55,535 nt of DNA from COE1 sp036310845 (GTDB taxonomy: Bacteria; Bacillota; Clostridia; Lachnospirales; Lachnospiraceae), in NCBI GenBank assembly GCA_036310845.1, contig JAXJRB010000131.1, positions 1 through 55,535 of the forward strand, read 5' to 3'. Under the pieces are notes generated by a model, which was not told the DNA's origin, did no database searches, and was given only the letters and a program-made list of their open reading frames with translations. Within the stretch, counting starts at the first letter, position 1; each line of letters begins with the position of its first letter. Below, in pieces: positions 15,918-25,602 of this stretch. Both the position numbers and the translations under genes were made by a program.

Positions 15918-17273
15918 ATGAGAGAAAAGTATGAATCTCTTGCGCTTGCAGATTTACGTGCAATTGCAAAATCTAGAGGAATCAAGGGTACTACCGGATT
16001 GAAAAAGGCAGAGCTTGTTGAAATGATGCTGACAGAAGATGAAAAGGATAAAGCAGCAGGTAAGGATGTGGAACCAAAGCCTGTATTTAGAAATCCGGGA
16101 GAAGCAAAAGAAGAGAAGCAGGAAGAAAAGTTCCCGACAGAGTTAGATAGCGGTATTACTGCAAATGGTATTTTAGAAGTGATGCCGGATGGATTTGGTT
16201 TTATTCGTTGTGAGAATTTCCTGCCGGGTGAAAATGATGTTTATGTTGCACCAAGTCAGATTCGTCGTTTCAACTTAAAAACAGGTGATATTGTAGAAGG
16301 AAATACTAGAATTAAAACACAGAATGAGAAGTTTAGTGCATTATTATATGTAAAAAAAGTAAACGGTTTACCACCGGAAATAGCAGGCAGAAGAGCTAAT
16401 TTTGAGGATATGACACCAATATTCCCAAATGAAAGAATTCGTTTAGAAACTCCTGGTGCAAGCGTTGCAATGCGTGTTATGGATTTGATGAGTCCAGTAG
16501 GTAAAGGTCAGAGAGGTATGATTGTATCACCGCCAAAGGCTGGTAAGACAACACTTTTAAAAGAGGTTGCAAAGTCAATTAAGAAGAATTCACCGAATAT
16601 GCATTTAATTATCCTTTTAATTGATGAAAGACCAGAGGAAGTAACGGACATTAAGGAAGCCATTGAAGGACCAAATGTTGAAGTGATTTATTCCACGTTT
16701 GATGAGCTGCCTGAGCATCATAAGAGAGTATCGGAAATGGTAATTGAGCGTGCAAAGAGACTGGTTGAACACAAAAAAGATGTATGCATTCTGTTAGATA
16801 GTATTACAAGACTGACACGAGCATATAACCTCACTGTTCCACCAAGTGGCAGAACACTTTCCGGTGGTCTTGATCCTGCGGCATTACATATGCCAAAGAG
16901 ATTTTTTGGTGCTGCAAGAAATATGAGAGAGGGTGGAAGTCTTACCATCCTTGCGACTGCACTTGTGGAAACCGGTTCTAAGATGGATGACGTGGTATAC
17001 GAGGAGTTTAAGGGAACAGGTAATATGGAAATGGTTCTTGACAGAAAGCTTTCTGAAAAGAGAATTTTCCCTGCGATTGATATTCCAAAGTCGGGAACCA
17101 GAAGAGAAGACTTGCTTCTTACAGAGGATGAATTAGAAGCAATTAATATTATGCGAAGAGCTTTAAATGGATTAAAGGCAGAGGAAGCAGTGGACAAGAT
17201 TTTGGATATTTTTGCAAAGACCAAAGATAATGTAGAATTTGTTCAGACAGTGAAAAAAATGAAGTTTATTTAA
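15918..17273 (+). CDS. rho: Transcription termination factor Rho
   Basis: 451 aa hexameric RNA helicase. The N-terminal SAP-like domain (MREKYESLALADLRAIAKSR) is followed by a charged linker of about 50 residues rich in Glu and Lys. The cold-shock RNA-binding domain contains GFGFIRCENFLPGENDVYV. The motor domain has Walker A PPKAGKTT near 207 and Walker B DVCILLDSITR near 290, then the Q-loop and R-loop segments. Length and motifs are normal. Start supported by GATGGAGGAAAAGG just upstream. Confidence 0.95.
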   Translation: MREKYESLALADLRAIAKSRGIKGTTGLKKAELVEMMLTEDEKDKAAGKDVEPKPVFRNPGEAKEEKQEEKFPTELDSGITANGILEVMPDGFGFIRCENFLPGENDVYVAPSQIRRFNLKTGDIVEGNTRIKTQNEKFSALLYVKKVNGLPPEIAGRRANFEDMTPIFPNERIRLETPGASVAMRVMDLMSPVGKGQRGMIVSPPKAGKTTLLKEVAKSIKKNSPNMHLIILLIDERPEEVTDIKEAIEGPNVEVIYSTFDELPEHHKRVSEMVIERAKRLVEHKKDVCILLDSITRLTRAYNLTVPPSGRTLSGGLDPAALHMPKRFFGAARNMREGGSLTILATALVETGSKMDDVVYEEFKGTGNMEMVLDRKLSEKRIFPAIDIPKSGTRREDLLLTEDELEAINIMRRALNGLKAEEAVDKILDIFAKTKDNVEFVQTVKKMKFI

Positions 17274-17389
17274 GTGTTATTTTGATAAAAAATGCTTGCA
17301 TATCATAAAGCACTGTGATATACTAAGGGAGCTGTTTATGTAAAAACTAATTAAAACTATTCTGATTTTATTATAGAGAGGTGAAAATC

Positions 17390-17596
17390 ATGAGAGAAGG
17401 AATCCATCCAAATTATCATCAGGCAACAGTTACTTGCAACTGCGGTAACACATTCGTAACAGGATCTACAAAGCCTGAAATCCACGTTGAAGTTTGTTCT
17501 AAGTGCCATTCATTCTACACAGGCCAGCAGAAGACTGCAGCAGCTCGTGGACGTATTGATAAGTTTAACAAGAAGTACGGCGTAGAAAGCAAATAA
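17390..17596 (+). CDS. rpmE: 50S ribosomal protein L31 (zinc-binding form)
   Basis: 68 aa from the ATG at 17390 behind AGAGAGGTG; a GTG at 17381 would overlap that site. It begins MREGIHPNYH as in type A L31. C16, C18, C36 and C39 form the zinc-binding set, so this is the Zn-containing (C+) paralog rather than the zinc-free YtiA/RpmE2 type. A terminator follows, but DUF1385, prmC and prfA continue in the same direction. Confidence 0.95.
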   Translation: MREGIHPNYHQATVTCNCGNTFVTGSTKPEIHVEVCSKCHSFYTGQQKTAAARGRIDKFNKKYGVESK

Positions 17597-17610
17597 GTAA
17601 CGTAAAAGAG

Positions 17611-17645
17611 GGTTGAGGTAAATTTTTATCTCAACCTATTTTTTT
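17611..17645 (+). terminator. Rho-independent terminator after rpmE
   Basis: GGTTGAG (17611-17617) pairs with CTCAACC (17630-17636), with further A-T pairs inside and eight T after it. Confidence 0.85.
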
Positions 17646-17653
17646 GAATATTA

Positions 17654-17670
17654 GGAAATTGCTGTTACAC
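17654..17670 (+). repeat. Dispersed GGAAATTGCTGTTAC motif, copy 3
   Basis: GGAAATTGCTGTTACAC starts nine bases after the rpmE terminator. It matches copies at 7821 and 14012. Confidence 0.4.
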
Positions 17671-17781
17671 AATATTTTTTGGGGGAGAGAAACTGAAAAG
17701 TTCATAAATGGTAGAACTTTTTGTTAACGAATTTATGCAACATAAATTTGTGGGATTATGGAAAGGGTAAGGTCAATTAGA

Positions 17782-18762
17782 ATGTCAAAGAAAAAAAAGA
17801 CCAGATACTCTGGTGTTGGCGGTCAGGCAGTTCTTGAAGGCGTAATGATGAAAAACAAGGATAAGTATGCCGTGGCAATTAGAAAGCCAAACGGAGAAAT
17901 AGATGTTAAGGTTGAAGAATACAAGGGCATCGCTGGAGAGAATAAGTTTGCTAAGCTTCCGTTTATCCGTGGTGTATTTTCATTTATAGATTCTTTGGTA
18001 CTTGGGATGAGAGTAACGATGCATTCCGCCTCATTTTTTGAAGAAGAGGATGAGCAACCAAGTAAGGCAGAGCAAAGATTGTCTAAGATATTAGGAAATA
18101 AAGCAGATGATATTATGATGGGATTTACAGTAGTATTATCTATTATTATTGCAGTTTCTTTATTTATGTTATTACCATTTTTTATTTCTGATTTTCTTGG
18201 GCAGTATATTAGAAATACAAGCGTGATTGCGATTATAGAGGGTATATTGAGAGTGGCAATTTTTGTTGGATACATTGTCGCTATATCATTAATGAAGGAC
18301 ATTAAACGATTATACATGTATCATGGAGCAGAGCATAAGTGTATTAATTGTATCGAAAGAGGAAGACCTTTGACGGTGAAAGATGTGAAGAGATGTTCTA
18401 GATTACATAAGCGTTGTGGGACAAGCTTTTTACTGTTTGTTGTGTTGGTTAGTGTAGTTATATTTTTCTTTATTAGAGTGGATAATATGGCGCTAAAACT
18501 GGTGATTCGATTGGCACTGATTCCGGTAATTGCAGGAATTTCCTATGAGTTGATTCGTCTGGCAGGAAAAAGTGATAATTATATTGTTACTCTTCTTTCA
18601 AAGCCAGGCTTAATGATGCAGAAGCTCACGACAAAAGAACCAGATGAGGATATGATAGAGGTTGCGATTGCTTCGGTAGAGGCAGTATTTGATTGGAAAG
18701 CGTATTTGAAAGAAACATTTGGTTACGAGGTAGATGATTCTTGGTTAAAGGATGAGGAGTAA
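17782..18762 (+). CDS. DUF1385 membrane protein (YqhQ-like)
   Basis: 326 aa from the ATG at 17782 (AAGG about nine bases upstream). The N-terminus YSGVGGQAVLEGVMMKN is the hallmark of DUF1385/YqhQ. Two pairs of membrane helices (about 105-130, 145-175, 215-235, 240-262) enclose MYHGAEHKCINCIERG, which carries conserved His/Cys residues that could bind metal. The biochemical function of the family is not established. It sits directly upstream of prmC-prfA, an order common in clostridia. Confidence 0.9.
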   Translation: MSKKKKTRYSGVGGQAVLEGVMMKNKDKYAVAIRKPNGEIDVKVEEYKGIAGENKFAKLPFIRGVFSFIDSLVLGMRVTMHSASFFEEEDEQPSKAEQRLSKILGNKADDIMMGFTVVLSIIIAVSLFMLLPFFISDFLGQYIRNTSVIAIIEGILRVAIFVGYIVAISLMKDIKRLYMYHGAEHKCINCIERGRPLTVKDVKRCSRLHKRCGTSFLLFVVLVSVVIFFFIRVDNMALKLVIRLALIPVIAGISYELIRLAGKSDNYIVTLLSKPGLMMQKLTTKEPDEDMIEVAIASVEAVFDWKAYLKETFGYEVDDSWLKDEE

Positions 18763-18786
18763 TCAGTGGCAGAAAGGATGTAGGCT

Positions 18787-19620
18787 ATGACATACAGACA
18801 ATTGTATGAATATGGCGTAGAGAAGCTCGTAGAAGCTGGTATTGATGAAGCAAAACTTGATGCAAGACTTTTGTTGGAATATATATGTCATACAGATAGA
18901 AATACTTTGTTGGTTCATGGTGATATTGAACGAAATGAGATGGAGGAGCAGTTTTATCGCATGTGTATAGAGAAACGTGCGACCAGAATTCCACTACAGC
19001 ATATTACAGGTGAACAGGAATTTATGGGACTGACTTTTCGAGTAAACCAGCATACACTGATTCCGCGACAAGATACAGAGACTCTTGTGGAAGAAGGAAT
19101 GCGTCATATGTATGATGGGATGCGTATTCTTGATATGTGTACTGGTTCCGGTTGCATTCTGCTAAGCCTTTTAAAGTATAGTAATGAATGTGAAGGAATA
19201 GGAGTTGATATTTCAGAGGAAGCTCTAAAGGTAGCAAGAGAAAATGCGCAACGTTTAGGACTTAAGGCAGAGTTTGTTCAAGGAGATTTGTTTGAACCGG
19301 TTCCTGAAAAGAAATTCGATATGATTGTATCGAATCCACCGTATATTGAAACCGCTGTAATTGAAACGCTTATGCCGGAAGTTCGTGATCATGAGCCAAT
19401 GCAGGCGCTGGATGGAATGGAAGACGGACTCTTTTTCTATCGTAAAATTGTGGAAAAAGCACCTGGATTTCTGACAAAAGGTGGATGGCTGTTGTTTGAA
19501 ATCGGGCATAATCAAGGTGAAGCAGTAAGCAAGCTTATGACAGTGCAAGGCTTTAAAGAGGTAGAGGTTGTAAAGGATTACACAGGTCTAGACCGTGTTG
19601 TGCTAGGACAAATGTTATAA
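18787..19620 (+). CDS. prmC: Release factor glutamine methyltransferase PrmC (HemK)
   Basis: 277 aa. The N-terminal helical domain (GIDEAKLDARLLLEY) binds the release factor. The SAM-binding motif LDMCTGSGCILLSL is near residues 115-128, and the signature NPPYIE near 183 accepts the substrate glutamine amide. It N5-methylates the Gln of the GGQ motif in RF1 and RF2, and its partner gene prfA follows 117 bases downstream. AAAGGATG upstream supports the start. Confidence 0.95.
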   Translation: MTYRQLYEYGVEKLVEAGIDEAKLDARLLLEYICHTDRNTLLVHGDIERNEMEEQFYRMCIEKRATRIPLQHITGEQEFMGLTFRVNQHTLIPRQDTETLVEEGMRHMYDGMRILDMCTGSGCILLSLLKYSNECEGIGVDISEEALKVARENAQRLGLKAEFVQGDLFEPVPEKKFDMIVSNPPYIETAVIETLMPEVRDHEPMQALDGMEDGLFFYRKIVEKAPGFLTKGGWLLFEIGHNQGEAVSKLMTVQGFKEVEVVKDYTGLDRVVLGQML

Positions 19621-19737
19621 AAATGGAAGAGGGCATGTAATTATGAAGGTGATGAATAATTAAGATAGCGTGATGCCATACAGTGAATAGAATGTGACTG
19701 CTTAGAAAGCAGATAGTATGAGAACGGAGGAATAGAG

Positions 19738-20817
19738 ATGTTTGATAAATTAGAAGCATTAATTGCTCGTTATGAAGAAATTATGAATGAGTTAAATGAG
19801 CCGACAGTTGCCGATAATCAGGCAAGATTTCGCTCTTTAATGAAGGAACAGAGTGATTTGACACCATTAGTAGAGGCATATAAGGAATATAGAGGATGCA
19901 AGGAAACAGTAGAAGACTCACTTTCTTTATTGGAATCTGAAAGTGATGATGATATGCGTGAAATGCTCAAGGAAGAGCTTAATGAGGCGAAGAAGCGTAT
20001 CGAAGAGCTCGAAACAGAGCTAAAGATTCTTCTCTTACCAAAGGACCCTAACGATGATAAGAACGTTATCGTAGAAATCCGTGCAGGTGCAGGTGGAGAT
20101 GAGGCAGCATTGTTCGCAGCAGAAGTATATCGTATGTATGTACATTACGCAGAAGGCAGACGCTGGAAGGTTGAAACTATGGAGTACGAAGAAATCGGTA
20201 TTGGTGGTATGAAGAGTGTAACCTTTATGATTTCCGGACAGGGTGCATATTCTGTTATGAAGTATGAGTCTGGTGTACATCGTGTACAGCGAGTACCGGA
20301 AACAGAGTCAGGTGGACGTATTCATACATCTACCATCAGCGTTGCCGTAATGCCAGAGGTAGATGAAGATATCGATATCGTAATTGAAGATAAAGACATC
20401 CGTATCGACGTAATGCGTGCTTCCGGTAACGGTGGTCAGTGTGTCAACACAACAGACTCTGCGGTACGTTTAACTCACTACCCAACAGGTATCGTAGTAT
20501 ATAGCCAGACAGAAAAGTCACAGCTTCAGAATAAGGCAAAAGCGTTTGCGTTATTAAAGGCAAAGTTGTACGACATCGAACAGCAGCAGCGTCATGATGC
20601 TGAAGCAGAGCTTCGTCGTAGCCAGATTGGTACTGGAGACCGTTCTGAAAAGATTAGAACTTACAACTTCCCACAGGGACGTGTAACAGATCATAGAATC
20701 AACTTAACCATCTACAAGTTAGATAAGGTTATGAACGGAGATATTCAGGAAATTCTTGATGCTTGTATCGCAGCCGACCAGACAGCGAAATTAAGCCGCA
20801 TGCAAAATGAAGGCTAA
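19738..20817 (+). CDS. prfA: Peptide chain release factor 1
   Basis: 359 aa. RF1 reads UAA and UAG. The codon-recognition P-x-T tripeptide is PET near residue 188 (VQRVPETESGGRIHT). The catalytic GGQ is near 232 (RASGNGGQCVNTTDSAV). Length is normal. The ribosome site CGGAGG at 19726-19731 is well placed. Just downstream the sequence changes from ordinary core genes to broken and defence-type genes, so prfA marks the left border of the second accessory island. Confidence 0.95.
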   Translation: MFDKLEALIARYEEIMNELNEPTVADNQARFRSLMKEQSDLTPLVEAYKEYRGCKETVEDSLSLLESESDDDMREMLKEELNEAKKRIEELETELKILLLPKDPNDDKNVIVEIRAGAGGDEAALFAAEVYRMYVHYAEGRRWKVETMEYEEIGIGGMKSVTFMISGQGAYSVMKYESGVHRVQRVPETESGGRIHTSTISVAVMPEVDEDIDIVIEDKDIRIDVMRASGNGGQCVNTTDSAVRLTHYPTGIVVYSQTEKSQLQNKAKAFALLKAKLYDIEQQQRHDAEAELRRSQIGTGDRSEKIRTYNFPQGRVTDHRINLTIYKLDKVMNGDIQEILDACIAADQTAKLSRMQNEG

Positions 20818-21262
20818 CCCCCTTGATTTTACTGGGTTTCTTCAAATTATATAGTTGACAAAAAACAATAATTTTTTGAAAAAGATGGACTTTGACACAT
20901 GTCATCGCCCGTCTTTTCTTATTTTGGGTTTCTTTGATGCACTGTACACCCCTATTGGGGTGGCTTTGATGCATGTATAGCCCTATCTGTAAAAGTGGGG
21001 GGATTTACTTAATACAAAATGAAAAAAGGTTGTATAAGTGAATATTTTATTTGGGGCTCTTTGGGCGTATTCAATCTTATGCAACGGAATATAAATTTCT
21101 TTATATGACAGATAAGTTGGAGTATAATAAAATAAGGGATTATGTTGTCTGATGAAAAGAGCATGACTATCATGAAGAAGATGATTGAAGTCCTTTTTAG
21201 GACACATTATTTGAGATAATTTCTATGGTAAGTAATAGTGTCCAGATGCAAAGGAGGTCAGT
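20818..21262. other. Gene-free border after prfA
   Basis: No supported gene in 445 bases. There is a small perfect hairpin CACCCC/GGGGTG at 20947-20962 and a twice-repeated CTTTGATGCA at about 20931 and 20964. TTGACA appears near 20853. The sequence is otherwise AT-rich. It may be the junction scar of the following island, but no attachment site or integrase is visible. Confidence 0.35.
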
Positions 21263-21531
21263 ATGAGTTCTCAATTAAGGGATAGTGAATTGGATTCTTT
21301 AGGTATTGAAGTTTTTGTTGCAATGAGTGAAGAGCAGGCAAAAGAAGCGGGAAGGGCTATTTGTATTAGTCCTGAGTTACCAGATAGCAGAAGGTTGTAA
21401 AGATTTCAAAAGAAAACGTAAATGCAGTAATGAATTTTTTGTATCAGTATGATACAAAGATTGCCAAGTTACAGAAGATGATTGACCAAGTGCAGGGTAA
21501 CTGTTTTTGGTTATATGGTTTTGGTGACTAA
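21263..21531 (+). pseudogene. Small unknown gene split by a frameshift
   Basis: An AAAGGAGG site at 21251-21258 precedes an ATG at 21263. The first frame gives 45 residues (MSSQLRDSELDSLGIEVF...) and stops at 21398. The reading continues in another frame from about 21397 as VKISKENVNAVMNFLYQYDT... to a TAA at 21529. The good ribosome site and the coherent second half suggest one gene of about 88 codons broken by a single-base slip. Function unknown. Both halves are acidic and helical. Confidence 0.4.
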
Positions 21532-21543
21532 GGGGGAAACATA

Positions 21544-22161
21544 ATGGATGTTAGGCATTACGAAAAAATTCAGATAGAAAAGATTTCAAATCTCTATAAG
21601 GCTGTTCTGGATATCTAGGCGGAATTTCGAAATACAGATGTTCAGTATTATTATAAATGCCGTGATTTAGTTCCGAAGAAAACCGATGAGTATCTGGCAA
21701 GGACTCTAATAGATACAAAAATCATTTCTGATATTAAACCATTGGAACAAAGATATTTATCTGTCCTGAACAGAGAGGATTCTGATGAGTATCTGGAACT
21801 TAAGAATATTGGAAATGTTCTTGATGCATCATCTTCTTTGGGAGAGTTCTGGTTGAGGAACGAATGGGTAAACATACACTTCAGCTATGAGTGGGATGAG
21901 GGGGGAATATCACAATATATTGAGTTCCTGAAAGCGTGCTGGTATTTTACGAAAACTGTTTGTGGTAATACCAGTAGAAAGAATATTGATTTATATCTCA
22001 AGAAAGTCAGTAATTCAATTATCAGTCAGAATGGAACAAATGAACAGACCAGTAAGGAATCAGCATACAAAAAAATTATGTGTAGATGCAAAAGCAACCT
22101 ATCCGTTAAAGGGGAATGCTTTAGATGCGGAGCTTGTGTGGGAATCTGCCTGCAAAAGTGA
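21544..22161 (+). pseudogene. Unknown gene with an in-frame amber codon at position 25
   Basis: The start at 21544 has an excellent site (GGGGGAA at 21532-21538) and is one step downstream of the previous frame. The frame reads MDVRHYEKIQIEKISNLYKA, hits TAG at 21616, and continues openly for 180 more codons (AEFRNTDVQYYYKCRDLVPK...). A CAG-to-TAG change explains this simply. The last 45 or so codons overlap the next gene in another frame and may be spurious. A shorter product from the ATG at 21742 is possible. No domain recognised. Confidence 0.4.
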
Positions 22162-22794
22162 AATTAATTTATGGACATACTGGCAAGGAAGAAGTGTTCG
22201 CAAGCCTAAATTATGCTTGTAGGTCAGGATTGGGGCTGTACTGCTGAGTATCCTCAAATCATTGTTAATGTCGAAGCAATTAATGATGGCGTTGATTGTG
22301 GATATTGTGATAATGCAGATTTGTTTCCGACGGATATTCATTTGGGTGAATTATTTAAGGTTTTGCATTATGACGATATTGTGGGAACAAAATATGATGA
22401 TTTGTTTTTCAAAAATTTAGTATTGGAGTACAGAGTGAAAGGCTCCAGCGGAGACAGTCATCAAGAGTGGATGAAAAGGGATTTGAAATTTTTTTAAAGA
22501 TTAGTACATATTCTGCAACCTAAAGTAATTCTTTGCTTGGGAAGAAATACATTTGAAGGTGTGCTGAGTGCTTTTGAAATTGATAGTCCTATTATGGGAT
22601 TAAGCTATAACATTTTTATTGAAAGAAGAAAACCAATATCAATTGCTGTTAAAGGTGGAGCGTCAGTTACTGTATTTCCTTTAGCCCATTGTGGCTCTTT
22701 GGGAACAATGAACAGAAATGCAGATTGTGGAAATAGCAGTACTGATTTAACAAAGCAGAAGGAAGATTGGGATTATATAAATAAATATTTGTGA
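22031..22794 (+). pseudogene. Uracil-DNA-glycosylase-fold gene, broken by a frameshift and a stop
   Basis: The gene starts at 22031 or 22040 (MNRPVRNQHTKKLCVDAK) and runs to INLWTYWQGRSVRKPK. It shifts frame at about 22212 into MLVGQDWGCTAEYP and meets an in-frame TAA at 22495. It then continues with LQPKVILCLGRNTFEG and FPLAHCGSLGTMNRN to 22794. The GQDWG loop, the PKVILCLG strand and the PLAHCG motif follow the UDG superfamily pattern. Such proteins often accompany restriction-modification genes. Two independent lesions make it a pseudogene. It ends 16 bases before the MmeI-like gene. Confidence 0.6.
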
Positions 22795-22810
22795 AGATGG
22801 AGGTGCTTTC

Positions 22811-25579
22811 ATGACTGTAAATGAACAGAAAACAGCAGCTAAGGCATTTGTTGAAGCTTGGAAAGATAAAGGATATGAGAAGGGCGAAAGTCAGCCATTT
22901 TGGTTAGCTTTACTCAGAAATGTTTTTGGTATTGAGAAGCCAGAGGAATTTATTATTTTTGAGGAACAGGTAAAATTAGACCACACATCGTTTATTGATG
23001 TTCTTATTCCAGAGACGCATGTAATGATTGAACAGAAGGGTTCTAATAAGGATTTAAGAAAACCAATTAAGCAGTCAGATGGAACTCTGCTTACTCCATT
23101 CCAGCAGGCAAAGAGATATTCATCGGAGTTGCCATATTCACAAAGACCAAGATGGATTGTTACCTGTAATTTCCAAACATTCTTGGTATATGATATGGAA
23201 AATCCATCAGGTGAGCCAGAAGAAATTTTGCTTGAAAATTTGGAAAAGGAATATTACAGACTCTCATTTCTGGTGGATACTGGTAATACTCATTTGAAAC
23301 GTGAAATGGAGATTTCTATTCAAGCAGGAGATATTGTTGGGGTACTTTATGATGCTATTTTGAAGCAATATATTGACCCAACCAATGAGAATAGCTTAAA
23401 GAGTCTTAATATGCTTTGTGTGCGTTTAGTATTCTGTTTGTATGCAGAGGATGCAGGAATTTTCGGCAGGAAGAATATGTTTCATGATTATCTTGCAGGA
23501 TTCCAGACGAAGGACATGAGAAGAGCTCTCGTTGATTTGTTTAAGATTTTGGATATTAAGCCTGAAGATAGAGACCCATATGACAATAGTATGCTTTCTG
23601 AATTCCCTTATGTGAATGGTGGCTTATTTGCCGATGAAAATATTGAGATTCCACAATTTACAGATGAGATTAGAGATGTGATTCTTAGTAAGGCAAGTGA
23701 TGATTTCGACTGGTCGGAGATTAGTCCTACCATTTTCGGTGCAGTTTTTGAAAGTACGCTGAATCCAGAAACAAGACGTGCAGGAGGTATGCATTATACT
23801 TCAATTGAAAATATTCATAAGCTGATTGACCCTTTGTTCTTGGATGAATTGAAGCAGGAGTTTGAAGAAATCAAAGAAGTCAAGATTGCAAAAACTCGTG
23901 AAAATAAGTTGCATGCTTTTCAGGAGAAGTTATCTAAACTCAAATTCCTTGACCCTGCATGTGGTAGTGGAAACTTTTTGACAGAGACATATATATCATT
24001 GAGAAGACTGGAAAATGATATATTGAGTGAATTAAATCAAGGTCAGATTGTTTTTGGTGGTTTTGGAGGTTATAACCCAATTCAAGTTTCTATATCACAG
24101 TTCTACGGAATAGAAATTAATGATTTTGCGGTAACAGTTGCAAAGACTGCTCTTTGGATAGCAGAGTCGCAGATGATGAAAGAGACAGAAACTGTGGTTC
24201 ATATGCAATTGGATTTTTTACCGTTAAAGACCAATGCTTTCATTGTAGAAGCTAATGCTTTACAAGTTGATTGGGAACAGGTAGTTTCTAAAAATGAGCT
24301 TTCATATATCATGGGTAATCCGCCATTTGTAGGTGCAAGATACATGTCAAAAGAGCAGAAGGATGATTTACTTTCAATTTTTGGTAAAGACTGGAAAAAT
24401 GTTGGTAATTTGGATTATGTTACATGCTGGCATAAAAAATCCGTAGAGATGATGAAGGGAACTTCAATTAGAACTGCTTTGGTATCCACTAATTCTATTT
24501 CGCAAGGCGAAGCTGTAACAGATTTGTGGAAACCTTTATTTGATACAGGAGTTCATATCGATTTCGCTCATAGAACATTTAGATGGGATAGTGAGGCAAA
24601 GTTAAAGGCTCATGTTCATTGTGTAATTATTGGATTTAGTTTAGGTCTTAATGCAGATAAAAAACTTCTATTTTCATCTGGCAGACCACAAATAGTAAAG
24701 AATATTAATGGTTATTTGTTGGATGCGGATAATGTTTTTATTGATAAGAGTCAAAAACCTATATCAGATGTACCACCGATTATGTTAGGCGGACAGGCAA
24801 TTGATGACGGAAATCTAGTATTATCAGAAGACGAAATGAAGGAGTTGATTTCTTGCGAACCATTAGCAAAACAGTTTATTCGTCCTTATATGATGGGAAA
24901 AGATTTTATTAATCGTAAACCTAGATATTGTATTTGGTTGGTAAATGCAGACCCATCAATTCTCAAGAAATGCACTCATATTATGGAACGTGTTCGTAAT
25001 GTTGAGAAATTTAGGTTGGAAAGTCAACGTTCTAGTACCTTAAGAGCTGCACAAACACCTACATTGTTTGCTTCTATTGTAGAGTGTAAAAATACATATG
25101 TTGCAATACCAAAAGTTTCTTCGGAAAATAGAAGATATATCCCGATGGATTTCTTATCTGGAGAAATAATACCAGGTGATAAGTTATTTACAATGTCAGA
25201 CGCAAATCTATATCATTTTGGTGTCCTTACATCAAATGTTCACATGGCATGGATGCGAGCTGTAGGCGGAAGACTAAAAAGTGACTATAGCTATTCAAAT
25301 ACTATTGTATATAATAATTTTCCTTGGTGTAATCCAACACCTGAACAAGAAGAGAAGATTAAACAGACGGCTCAAGGTATTTTGGATGCAAGAAATCTTT
25401 TCCTAGATTGCTCATTAGCTGATTTGTATGATTCAGTTGCAATGCCACCACAGTTGAGAAAAGCTCATCAGTTGAATGACAAAGCAGTTATGGAGGCTTA
25501 TGGTTTCCCGATTAAGAACTTCACAGAGTCTGATTGTGTGGCTGAACTTATGAAGCTGTATCAGGAATTGACAATATAA
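22811..25579 (+). CDS. MmeI-like type IIG restriction-modification enzyme
   Basis: 922 aa with a GATGGAGG ribosome site. Single-chain enzyme combining endonuclease, adenine methyltransferase and target recognition. N-terminal nuclease: FIDVLIPETHVMIEQKG (about 59-75) gives a D...E-x-K centre. A helical spacer follows. Methyltransferase motif I LDPACGSGNFLTETY lies near 378-392 and motif IV NPPFVGARYMS near 502. The C-terminal 350 residues fit a target-recognition and C-terminal domain. The length matches MmeI/NmeAIII relatives (about 900-990 aa). No separate methyltransferase or specificity gene is needed. Followed immediately by DUF3883, GIY-YIG and an unknown gene in apparent operon. Confidence 0.88.
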   Translation: MTVNEQKTAAKAFVEAWKDKGYEKGESQPFWLALLRNVFGIEKPEEFIIFEEQVKLDHTSFIDVLIPETHVMIEQKGSNKDLRKPIKQSDGTLLTPFQQAKRYSSELPYSQRPRWIVTCNFQTFLVYDMENPSGEPEEILLENLEKEYYRLSFLVDTGNTHLKREMEISIQAGDIVGVLYDAILKQYIDPTNENSLKSLNMLCVRLVFCLYAEDAGIFGRKNMFHDYLAGFQTKDMRRALVDLFKILDIKPEDRDPYDNSMLSEFPYVNGGLFADENIEIPQFTDEIRDVILSKASDDFDWSEISPTIFGAVFESTLNPETRRAGGMHYTSIENIHKLIDPLFLDELKQEFEEIKEVKIAKTRENKLHAFQEKLSKLKFLDPACGSGNFLTETYISLRRLENDILSELNQGQIVFGGFGGYNPIQVSISQFYGIEINDFAVTVAKTALWIAESQMMKETETVVHMQLDFLPLKTNAFIVEANALQVDWEQVVSKNELSYIMGNPPFVGARYMSKEQKDDLLSIFGKDWKNVGNLDYVTCWHKKSVEMMKGTSIRTALVSTNSISQGEAVTDLWKPLFDTGVHIDFAHRTFRWDSEAKLKAHVHCVIIGFSLGLNADKKLLFSSGRPQIVKNINGYLLDADNVFIDKSQKPISDVPPIMLGGQAIDDGNLVLSEDEMKELISCEPLAKQFIRPYMMGKDFINRKPRYCIWLVNADPSILKKCTHIMERVRNVEKFRLESQRSSTLRAAQTPTLFASIVECKNTYVAIPKVSSENRRYIPMDFLSGEIIPGDKLFTMSDANLYHFGVLTSNVHMAWMRAVGGRLKSDYSYSNTIVYNNFPWCNPTPEQEEKIKQTAQGILDARNLFLDCSLADLYDSVAMPPQLRKAHQLNDKAVMEAYGFPIKNFTESDCVAELMKLYQELTI

Positions 25580-25602
25580 TTTTGAAGAAAAGGAGTATTC
25601 CT

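Noticed and set aside
16718..17224. 168-codon minus-strand frame inside rho
   Set aside because: Complete overlap with the Rho motor domain; low-complexity Ser/Leu-rich shadow product with no support.
17823..18317. 164-codon minus-strand frame inside the DUF1385 gene
   Set aside because: Mirror of the hydrophobic coding sequence; no ribosome site and no recognisable domain.
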